64,000 bases of DNA, taken from contig JAVGVS010000021.1 in assembly GCA_032718565.1 (NCBI GenBank), positions 179,213-243,212 of the forward strand. The letters are read 5' to 3'. The notes below the pieces were generated by a model that ran no database searches, was not told the origin of the DNA, and saw nothing but the letters and a program-made list of their open reading frames with translations. Within the stretch, counting starts at the first letter, position 1; every line of letters starts with the position of its first letter. Made by a program: the position numbers and the translations under genes. Positions 21,694-30,050 of the stretch are shown piece after piece. Source of the DNA: Distichodus sexfasciatus. Lineage: Eukaryota > Chordata > Actinopteri > Characiformes > Distichodontidae.

Positions 21694-22393
21694 ATAGCGA
21701 ACCGCAATTATGTCATATTAAGAGCAGGTCCATCATCTGTCACAAGGGTGACATCTCAAAGATAAAAGTCCAGCTTTCCTTTTTCCCCCCTCCCACTCCA
21801 TCCCTTTTTTGTGCCTGCCTCATTTTGTATATAGTTATGCTACCCAATGCAATATTTACACGTTAGATATGCTTGTTATCCCACCTAGCCCCATGTGAGG
21901 CACTAATAACATTGAATATGCATGAACACCCCTCACCTTCTCCCTCCTGCCCCCCGTCCCTCTCGGCCCACCACCCCCCTCCAGCGTTTAGCATACTGTG
22001 AGATGTATGTCTGGAGAATGTGTGTGTGTGTTCACCCCTGGTGCTGTGTGTGAGATGCTCGTGATTGCGCTGCCGTGCCTGCGTTGTGCTAGTGGACCGT
22101 GTTTGTGTTGGGCCGGTGTGGTAACTCTGCCCTGTGCTTGCTGCATGCTTTGCATTGCCATGTATTTTTAGAAAAGCAATGAATGAATAATCACCCATAT
22201 CTTGAAAAAAATTAAGGAGGTTTGCTGTTTTTATTTCTTTCTACATTTGATCATTTGACATTGGTTTTAAACTTGTGATTCTTATGCTATACTGTGAGAT
22301 GTGAGAGAAGAAATGAGAGTAATGATGTATGTGCCATCTTTTTTCACCATGGGACCCCTTTTGAAGGCCTCTCTATCTGTTCTTTTTTTCCAG
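21694..22393. other. intron 12 of tcf7l2
   Basis: No exon or repeat family seen. 21840-22180 is balanced in composition. The acceptor of exon 13 is T-rich, ending CCAG at 22393. Confidence 0.55.
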
Positions 22394-22444
22394 AACACAG
22401 AGAATATTTTCCAAATCCTTGCCTTTCACTCCCTCCGATTACAG
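22394..22444 (+). CDS. tcf7l2: tcf7l2 exon 13, alternative cassette (EHREYFPNPCLSLPPIT)
   Basis: 51 nt, a multiple of three, entered in phase 1. Encodes EHREYFPNPCLSLPPIT (human EHSECFLNPCLSLPPIT). In TCF7L2 this is an optional exon between the basic tail and the C-clamp; skipping keeps the frame. Acceptor TTCCAG, donor GTGCTA. Intact. Confidence 0.95.
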
Positions 22445-23733
22445 GTGCTAATGTCATTTTAAGTCTTAAATTACTAACTTGCTCTTCTTCCCCCTCTTTT
22501 TTTAGTTTATTACATTATTTTTTCATCTGTTTGTGCAGTATGTTGTTTACACTTAAGAAATTCTTTCATGATTACTGCTAGTGGTCGCTTCACATCTCGT
22601 CTTTTGCTCTTTATTTATCATCATTTGCCTTCCGATTTTCATTTAGCCCGAAGAACATACATACTGCTCTCCTCCTCCTCCTCCTCCTCCTCCTCCTCCT
22701 CCTCCTGTCTTTTATTTTTGCTCCTGTGTTTGTTTGGTCTCACTTGCGTTTTCCTTTGCTCGTGATAGTTTCGCTTCTGTTTTCTTGACGAGTTCAATAT
22801 CGTTGGAGCTCTATTTATTGGCAATGCCAATTTTGCAAGACATTGCTTATGAAATACGACCTTGCTAAAGAGAGTCTTGATGCTGAGAATAACCAGAGAT
22901 GTGATCAGGGTAAACCTCCTTAATCTACTGGCTTCAGTAGTAGCCGAACCTTGCGGCCGCCCAACGTCCAGCATGAGCGCCGGACCGGCTCTGCCTCTGC
23001 CTCTGCCTCTGCTCAGCCTGCCGGACTCCCGTCCTGCCTCCGCCCCGCTCCCCTGCCCTTCCCAGCAGGCCTGGCGAGGGAGGGAGCTGGATGAACGCAG
23101 ACCCGGACGTCCGAGCTCACAGCAGTCTCTGGCTTTCTAACGTTTCGCTGGCTGTGACTAACCCACGCCTCCTTTTATTGGTCCTGCCATCGCTGCCCCT
23201 CTCCCCTGTCCTCTCCTCTCAACTCTGCTGTCCTGGCCTCCCCCTGCAATCTAGAAGAGAGAGCTGACCGCGGGCCTGACCAGCAGACGTGTAGCCACAT
23301 CCGCTGTCCCCGCTCCTGTCTGCCTGCGCCTTTTGACTTTAACTGTTTAACAAGCGAGCGTTTGCTTTCCTCACCTTGCTTTTCACTCATCCTCAACCTT
23401 CTGCCTGTGTCTGTGCTGTTCTTTTGGCTTCGTTTCTCATCGATTCTTCTAATGGGTTTGTTTATGGTTTGGTTTTCTTCTCCTTTTGTTCACTATACTA
23501 TCCTAAACACTAACAAAATGTACCGCAGTCCTTACTATAAAGGAACACTGCTCAGTTAAATGACTTATCATTTGAAGCTGTCTATGGGGGATGCAAAAAA
23601 ATGAAATGCCATGACTTAAGACTGATTTGGATTCATTGCTTTCCGTTTTTTTTGTTTTTTTTTTATTTCCCCCCTTCTCTCCACGTCTTGTCATTCCTCC
23701 TTCCCTTCTGCTGGCTTCCTCCTGCTTCATCAG
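22445..23733. other. intron 13 of tcf7l2
   Basis: Contains a CTC repeat (22667-22704) and a GC-richer part 22940-23330. The open frame 22862-23140 there is Pro/Leu-rich and unrecognised. No further tcf7l2 exon identified. Confidence 0.5.
22667..22704. repeat. CTC trinucleotide microsatellite
   Basis: About twelve consecutive CTC/TCC units. Confidence 0.9.
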
Positions 23734-23806
23734 ACCTGAGTGCCCCTAAGAAGTGTCGCGCACGCTTCGGGCTCGATCAGCAGAATAACTGGTGTGGCCC
23801 ATGCAG
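23734..23806 (+). CDS. tcf7l2: tcf7l2 exon 14, C-clamp exon version A
   Basis: 73 nt, phase 1 in, phase 2 out. Encodes DLSAPKKCRARFGLDQ, then QNNWCGPC and the first two bases of R. Together with RRKKKC of exon 17 it supplies the four cysteines of the C-clamp (Cys in KKCRAR, two in WCGPC, one in KKKC), a zinc-binding second DNA contact that reads GC-rich helper sites. Identical in pattern to human. Paralogous to exon 15 at 24364: same length, same phases, same KKCRA.FGLDQ core, which points to ancient exon duplication. Confidence 0.96.
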
Positions 23807-24086
23807 GTGTGTATCTGGTGTGCTGGCAGGTACGCTAGAGTCGGGTGACAGCTGGGGAAAACTCTTAACACTGGTACTTCCTCCCTCTCGCAAGCACTCT
23901 CTTGCTCTCCCTCTCTCTCTCCCTCTCTCTCCCCACGCCACCCCTTTGCCTTACCAATCAGCTGCTTCTGCCACCTAGGGGAGAATCGAGGTGTCACGCT
24001 GGGTCCCAACAAGGGTTGAGGGCTGATGGAGTGTGTCTGTGTGTGTGTTTTACACGCAGTGTCATAACCCAGCCAATGAGAATGAA

Positions 24087-24117
<31 letters not shown>

Positions 24118-24363
24118 AGACCTCAGAACATGTGGTCTTGAGCCAAAAAAGGTCAAATTTGGCTATCACAGAGAAGGGGAAGTGGCTGAGAGGGGGATGG
24201 GATGGGGGTCTGCTGGTAAGTGATGGGGAGGTCTAATGCCAGTGTCCACAGCTGGAACCTATGCTCTAGCTACATGCCTTTGTTTGTCCAAATGACATGT
24301 GTCCATTTTCTTTTTTTTGTCCTTTCTATTTTTTGTTTTTGTATCTACCTTTTTGGCTAACAG
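23807..24363. other. intron 14 of tcf7l2
   Basis: Holds a CT-rich run (23905-23935) and a GT repeat (24087-24117). No exon seen. Confidence 0.75.
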
Positions 24364-24436
24364 ATGCAAATACCCCTAAGAAGTGTCGTGCCTTGTTCGG
24401 GCTTGACCAGCTCGGTTTATGGTGCAAACCCTGCAG
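24364..24436 (+). CDS. tcf7l2: tcf7l2 exon 15, C-clamp exon version B
   Basis: 73 nt with the same phases as exon 14. Encodes DANTPKKCRALFGLDQ, then LGLWCKPC and two bases of R. Either exon 14 or exon 15, joined to exon 17, completes a C-clamp. If both are included the frame shifts and reads R-C-K-Y-P-stop, with TAA at 24377-24379, giving a tail without the C-clamp. The two exons therefore act as effectively mutually exclusive for the E-tail protein. Acceptor AACAG, donor GTATAT. Intact. Confidence 0.95.
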
Positions 24437-25469
24437 GTATATTCCCAGCCAAACTCTTGGGACGATGTAGAACATAATGAGCAAATCACCATAAAACGTG
24501 TTTTCTTTTCTTGTCACTTCGCCCTTGTCCCCCCCCACCCCCACCCCTCTCCCCCTGCTTTATATGTTTGCCAAACTGGTTGATTTCTATGATCTGTTTC
24601 TCAGTGACTGAAAGATTTCACACTGTACTATAGAGCAGCTGAAGTCCTGGGGCAGAAAGTGGCTCAGGGAGCGTCACCTATATTGAGTTTCTGTTGATAA
24701 CTGTTGCAGTTGTCAAAAGTCGGACAAAAGCTGTAAACACAAAAAGTCACAGACAAAAAGCTAAAGCTGGCCTAGAAAGACTATTATAGTTTTGTTTGGC
24801 AAACCAGCTTAAGATGCACTTTGGACCAGTTTGACCAACTGGAATGAACCATTTGAACCAAGCTAAAATGTTTGCTGGTCTGTGCTGAAGTTTTCAGTTC
24901 TCCATTCACTGTTTTCTCCACAACAGTCATCAGAATATCCAATATTTGCAATTTTTTAATGCTAAGACACCAGTGAAGGTGGTCCACTTTCTGCCCCGTG
25001 GTAGGTCTCTGCTGTTGTCTTGATTGGCCTTCTCTCTAAACTCTGCTGTGATGTAGCCCTTGCCCTCACCCCTCTTCCTCTCTGATAACCCTTTACTCAG
25101 TCCCAATTTCTTGTCTTTCTGTTCTAACACAAGCAGTCTTTGAATTGGGAATATGTTGATGGTAGGTATTTGTTTCTGCTAAGTAATACCCTTCTCTGTG
25201 TCATGCTTGTGCTCTCTCCAACCACCTGTCCTCATTGCGGACATCAGACATCGTCCCGTTCTGTTTCCTTCCACTTCTGTATGCCTCGTGCTGCCTGTTT
25301 TCATCCCTTTTCTCTTAAACTCATACTTAGGATCCCCGCCAAGTCGATAGAACGCTTCACACCCTAGCCCGAGTGTCGGCAGCCTCGTCAGGGAGCCTAC
25401 GTAGCGAGGATCCGTGTCCCTGCACAGCCCCCACCCCACACTCCGAGGAAGAGTCGGGGTGTTTAGGAT

Positions 25470-25880
25470 GCGCTGGGTGGGGGCCGCGGTGGTAATCGTG
25501 CCTTTATTTAGGGCGCCGGAAGGTTAAAAGGCGGCGCTCGGCCCGGTTTCCTGAAAGATGCATCTGCCGTAATTCCCCTAGAGATGCAGAAATCAATAAG
25601 GAACACGGGCAGATACGTAGAATCAATAGGGCTCTTTAAAAATGGCTATTAGCCTATTTGCAGCTCTTTGACAGGCAGTTAGCATGGCGCTTGGCCCGAG
25701 CCGGGCTTGCGGAGGGTGCCAGGCCGGAGCACGGAGCCGCTCGGATTTGTCGTAAAAGCCAAGCGTTTAATTGGAGCAGCCCTGTGTGCGAAAGAGAATC
25801 CGCCATAATAAAGTCTGATCTTAACTGGAGTCTCTCTGATCCCAACGTTGACCCGTCGTTGGCGATGAAGGGACACGTTG
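25470..25880. promoter_or_regulatory. conserved-looking noncoding block in intron 15
   Basis: Balanced, repeat-free sequence with TTTGACAGG (a Meis/TGIF-like TGACAG core), repeated ATCAATA words and a TTTAATTGG word. No coding similarity. Pattern-based call; conservation not computed. Confidence 0.35.
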
Positions 25881-26080
25881 TTCACCAGCCAGCTTCTTCA
25901 TAGTCCTTCACTGCATGTCTTAAGTTCTGCATGCCCTTCTCCTATACGGAGTGTTACGTGTCTGGATCCAGCCATCTGCTTCCTCATCCAGCTTCACTCA
26001 TCTCTCTCTCTCTCTCTCTTCTCATCCCCCGTGCCTCTTTAAAACGTCTCCCAGACAGTCTCTGTCCTTGTCCCTTTCCT

Positions 26081-26117
<37 letters not shown>

Positions 26118-26468
26118 TTTGCTCTTTTGTCTCAAACCTATACCCGCATAAGACCAGGCAGGGGTATAACTTAGGAAACAAGCCTTACCTGGATTTGAAT
26201 AGGCTTTTTACTGGCAGTACGAAATAAAAAGATACAAATCAATTCTATGAACTAATTTCTAGTTTTTTTCCTGCATTTTCCTTTCATCCACTGTTTGTTT
26301 TTTTTTCTCCTCTGGTTTACAGACCTACAGTGGAGGCTGAATAGTTTTACTTTGGCCTTTAGGCAGGGTAGAGAGGGTTTTTTTTTGTCTTTTTGGGTTT
26401 TTTTGGTAGGGGAAGGGTGGTCAGGTCAGGCTGGGGCAAGGTACACTGAGGCTTAGCTCTCTCTTACC

Positions 26469-26502
<34 letters not shown>

Positions 26503-26929
26503 TTTCTGTCTTTTTCTCTTCGACTAATTCAAAACAGGCTATGTATCCAGTCACCTTAGAGACAATGAAAATTCTTACTGTTTGCCTCTCTCTAAAACTC
26601 AATATCTGCGCTCTCTCCCTCTCCCGCCCCTCTCGGCGCGCTGGCTTGGTTCTGGTGAGCTTTTTGCCCGTGTGGCTGGCTGGAATGGCTGGCCGTAGGC
26701 GTAGCAGACGAGGGAGGGTCCTGACCCGAGCAGAAATGCAAACATTGCGGCGCGACCTCTGTGCGGAGCGCTCACACACATGTCTTAGGGGCAGGCTGAG
26801 AGTAGTGCATCTCCTCTAACCCCTTACCTCTCCATCTGAACTCCCCCCCAAGGAACGTGCAGGAAAAAAAAGCAGGAAAGAGACATGAAAAAAGGAAGGA
26901 AAAGAGAAGGAGTGTAATAATTCAAGCTG

Positions 26930-27590
26930 ATGTGTAAAACCGGATGGATCCCCTTGCGGTTTGCAGCGCCGGGGTGGAGTTCTTTGTTTAGCGCTCGTTC
27001 TGCTATCCGGCTAGGAGAAAACAAAGGGAGACGTAGCATTCGCCTCTTTGACTGTGTCCCTGCGAGCCTGGGAGGCAGTTTAGTCTTTCCTTCCCCTCGC
27101 TTCTCGTCATCACTTTTCCCCCCCATTCCTCCCCTCGCTGTCTTCTCGTCTGGCATCTTGTGTGTCTGTTCGTCTCCTTCTTCTTGTCCTCCTTCCTCCT
27201 CCTACTCCTCCACGGCCTTCCCTTCTCCCCCGTCTCCTCTGCATGTATGGTAATGGGAAGGAAGGTAAGAGGGAGTCCGTGGCAGAGAGCAGACACTCTC
27301 AGCTGCTCTTTTGCTTGTATTGGCGTTGCCCCGAAAGCAGTAGCATCCATTTAGAGGCGCTACCTTAGCGAAAGGTACCAATCGATATCTGGAGCGAGAT
27401 CGGAGGCCCGCTGCAGCCGTGCCGAGCTCGACTCGCCGACTGCACGGAGTCGATTTCACTCTGTGAAACATAGCCAGTGGTCATGCGTATGTACGTGCAT
27501 GCAGAAACTCGGCTCTCTGATGTAGGGGGGGAATATGCATTTAAATGGATGCTAAGGCTCCGGGTGCGAGCCTGGTTTCAAGCCGGGAGG
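26930..27590. promoter_or_regulatory. conserved-looking noncoding blocks just upstream of exon 17
   Basis: 26935-27050 and 27310-27590 lack simple repeats and contain palindromic and homeodomain/octamer-like words, such as an ATATGCATTTAAAT segment near 27533. The intervening CT-rich stretch does not. No exon recognised. The block could also help splicing control of exon 17. Confidence 0.3.
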
Positions 27591-27640
27591 CCGTGCGCCG
27601 TTGACGTATGTGTTAAAACCAGGCCGCTCTGTGTTTGCAG

Positions 27641-28100
27641 GAGGAAAAAGAAGTGCATTCGCTACATTCAAGGTGAAGGCAGCTGTGCCAGTCCTCCCTC
27701 TTCGGATGGAAGCTTACTAGAGTCCCCCCCTTCCTCCCCCTCCATGGTCTCCAGCCCTCCGCCCCCAAAAGATTCCAAACCACAGACTGAACAAATGCAA
27801 CCTCTGTCACTGACTATGAAACCGACGCCCCTGGTCTCGTCCTCGCACCATCCACACCAACACCTCTCCATGGCTCTGCCTCCGCCCTTAGCTCTGCTGG
27901 ACAACTCAGGGGCGGGCAAAGCGGCCGGCCCCGCCCACAACGGCTCCTTGGACCCCTCAGACGTGTCGTCGTCGTCGTCGTCGTCCCGCCCATCAGGCTC
28001 CACCTCTTCTCGACCGGCGCCGGCGTGTCATTCCCTCTCTCTGCTGCCCGGTTCTGGCCCCACGCAACCGCTTTCGCTCGTAACCAAGTCCATAGACTAA
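27641..28100 (+). CDS. tcf7l2: tcf7l2 exon 17, C-terminal E-tail
   Basis: From the acceptor to the TAA at 28098-28100: one base completing R, then RKKKKCIRYIQGEGSC..., finishing the C-clamp. The tail is Ser/Pro-rich, with SPPSSDGSLLESPPSSP, then two CtBP-binding motifs, PLSLTMK (near 27805) and PLSLVTK (near 28068), ending KSID. A run of TCG codons near 27965-27986 encodes poly-serine not present in human. The frame is open and clean. The same exon is read in a second frame (27643-27720) when C-clamp exons are skipped. Confidence 0.96.
27643..27720 (+). CDS. tcf7l2: alternative reading frame of exon 17 (short S/M tail)
   Basis: If exon 12 or 13 joins exon 17 directly (phase 1), the exon reads GKRSAFATFKVKAAVPVL, then PLRMEAY and TAG at 27718-27720. 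Mammalian TCF7L2/TCF7 short tails contain the very similar KSAFATYKVKAA...MEAY, so the +1 frame looks conserved along with the main frame. The product lacks the C-clamp and CtBP motifs. This is a dual-coding segment of about 78 nt. Confidence 0.75.
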   Translation, partial: GKRSAFATFKVKAAVPVLPLRMEAY

Positions 28101-29535
28101 ACTAGACTTAGCTTCGATTTTGTTTCTGACCTTCGCGTTTTTTCTCTCCTCTGCTGTGTCCACTTCCTCCGTTTTTTAAAATGTTGACTTCTTCCTAATT
28201 CTTTTCCTTTACGTTTGTTTCTTTTCTGTGCCGTACGGCTTTGGAAATTAGTTAATTCTTTGATCAAAGTTCATTGGTCAATATTTGACCTGTCATTATC
28301 TAAAATAAATGAAATTATTATAATATTGATATAAAGTACAATGCATTGTAGAGTATAGCTTTGTGAATCTGCCAAAATTTGTAAACTTTCGTTTGTTTTT
28401 CTTTTAGTTTATTTTCAACTATACAACAGAAAATGCATAATTATTATGTTTGACAGAGAGGTGTTGAAAAACAAGATGTAAAAGTACGGGAGGCGGGGAT
28501 TCGGTGAGCCCTTTTTTTTAAAAGAGTTGGTTCTCCTTCATTATTTGTATTAAATACGAGCTTGCGAACCAATCATTTTACACCTGTTCAAAACATGGAG
28601 GGCACGAGGACTGTGGAGACACTTCTCCAACCGAGGAACAACTTTAATTGTGATGTTACTTGTTCTTGTAAATGTACAGAAATATTGGGCGGGGAGGGAG
28701 GGGGGGGTTACTGTGTTATTCTGCATTGTTCCATTGCGTTGTCTTTTTTATTTTTTTGTTGTTGTTTACCTGGGGGGGAGGTGGGGGGGAGTTGGGTTGG
28801 GGTGGGTCGACTCTGATGGAGACATGTTGAGGGCTGTTGTGAGGTGGGGTGGGAGGGGCGGGTTTTGGGGTAATTCAATACAGAACGTCACAACACTAGG
28901 ACCAGTAGTATTTATTGCTTTAGAGATTGCTTGTTGTATCCTGTATGTTGTCCCTTTTTCGAAAATATTTTCTTTTTCTTAATACATTGTACAAATATTC
29001 TTTTTTTAAATGTAAGCAACTTATATAAATATATATATAAATGATCCATTTTTACAAGGAGGTTTTGAACTTAAATTGTTTTATTGTTTTAACATATATT
29101 TCTTTTGCTGAAGACCAGAATTCCACCAAAACAGTGTAGATTCAAACCAGATGTATGCACAACTTAATTTCTAGAAACATATCTATAAGCCATTTTACAA
29201 TAGAAGAAAAGAAAACTTGAAATGGGGACAGTGGGTACCATGTCTTTCGTAGTTGGATCTCGTCTAAAGCCCGTCTTTTTTATTGCACAGTCTCATCTCC
29301 ACCGGACTGTAGAATTGTGTACAGATTTTTCGTGCCAAAATTTGTGATAATTTTCACTCCCCCTCTTACAACGCTGTAGGTTTTTTTTTTTGTTTTGTTG
29401 TCAATCGTTTGTTTTTATTTTGCTTTTTCAACCATACTTTGCTGTGACGTTACATAGATTGCTATGTATGTAGTATAAATGTTGCTATAACAAATGTGTT
29501 TGGTAGCAGATTGTCAAATATTAAAATTTAAACTT

Positions 29536-29541
29536 AATAAA
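29536..29541 (+). terminator. proximal poly(A) signal AATAAA
   Basis: Perfect hexamer in CTTAATAAAAAG. It could give a shorter 3' UTR; a GT-rich downstream element is not obvious. Confidence 0.4.
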
Positions 29542-29975
29542 AAGACGGACGTCATACTGTATAAACCCTCAAGGGCCAAATTATGTATATTAGGAGGTTC
29601 ATAAAAAACTATTAAATAACACAAAAAATACACAAACTGCCACTTTTAAGTACACTACTACATATAGGTAGATAGAAAAAATAGGCATGTTGATGTTGCA
29701 AGAAGCTGTAAAAAAGCTACAAGAGAATCATCCATTCGGTGCCATTGTAGTTGACATGACGCGACTGTAAGCCGTCGATTTCTTCTCTGGTTTATTAAGA
29801 TGCTAATGATAAATAGTTTGAATGTTTCCTTAACAGCTGTGATGTTCCTGTTCAGTTTTAAGCTCTTAGCCCTTTTTTTTGCTTTGTTTTGATTTTTGTT
29901 TCAGATTTATTTTTATTTTTGTTTTGTTTTGTTTTCCATTATTTGAAATGGTTCCCAAACCATGTTTTTGTAATG

Positions 29976-29981
29976 AATAAA
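29976..29981 (+). terminator. poly(A) signal AATAAA
   Basis: Perfect hexamer in GAATAAATG, 47 bases before another AATAAA. The downstream region TGTACAGTCTCTGT is moderately GT/T-rich. Confidence 0.55.
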
Positions 29982-30022
29982 TGTTTATGCTGTACAGTCT
30001 CTGTAGCATGCAGTTCTGTATT

Positions 30023-30028
30023 AATAAA
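30023..30028 (+). terminator. distal poly(A) signal AATAAA
   Basis: Perfect hexamer in TTAATAAAAG, followed 27-50 bases on by a GT/T-rich run (CTTGTTGCCTGGTTGTTCTG), the classical arrangement. Best candidate for the end of the transcript; cleavage is expected near 30045-30050. Confidence 0.7.
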
Positions 30029-30050
30029 AGCGACTTAGTATGTGCAGTTC

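Larger units (their letters stand above)
24437..27640. other. intron between exon 15 and exon 17 (region where exon 16 would lie)
   Basis: No exon 16 could be identified by eye. Present are CT repeats at 26084-26113 and 26472-26500, a 24780-24900 stretch with repeated CCAGTTTGACCA-like words typical of dispersed fish repeats, and constrained-looking blocks at 25470-25880 and 26930-27590. Acceptor of exon 17 is GTTTGCAG at 27640. Confidence 0.5.
2343..30050 (+). other. tcf7l2: tcf7l2 gene, 3' half (transcript model of exons 1a/1b to 17)
   Basis: Sequence-specific HMG-box transcription factor of the TCF/LEF family that acts in the nucleus. It recruits beta-catenin to Wnt response elements, or Groucho/CtBP when Wnt is off. 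Identity rests on eleven exons in the order and phases of vertebrate TCF7L2: SNKVPVVQ exon, LVPQ exon, PITTGGF exon, GIPHPAIV exon, two HMG-box exons, a lysine-rich exon, CLSLPPIT exon, two C-clamp exons, and a tail ending PLSLVTK. TCF7L2 rather than TCF7, TCF7L1 or LEF1 is supported by having LVPQ, an SxxSS motif, the C-clamp pair and two PLSL motifs together. The exons for the N-terminal beta-catenin-binding domain are not in the window. Candidate internal first exons end at 2345 and 5407. Confidence 0.96.
28101..30050 (+). other. tcf7l2: 3' UTR of tcf7l2
   Basis: AT-rich sequence from the stop codon to the poly(A) signals. Contains two G-run clusters (28687-28707 and 28772-28806), a palindromic TCF core CTTTGATCAAAG at 28258-28269, many T-runs and AU-rich stretches such as 29015-29045, and three AATAAA hexamers. 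The main end is taken at the last one because a GT/T-rich downstream element follows. Length is about 1.95 kb by this model. Confidence 0.8.

Noticed and set aside
22862..23140. Pro/Leu-rich open frame in intron 13
   Set aside because: Reads through GC-rich intron sequence with no acceptor/donor pair and no match to known TCF7L2 cassette exons.
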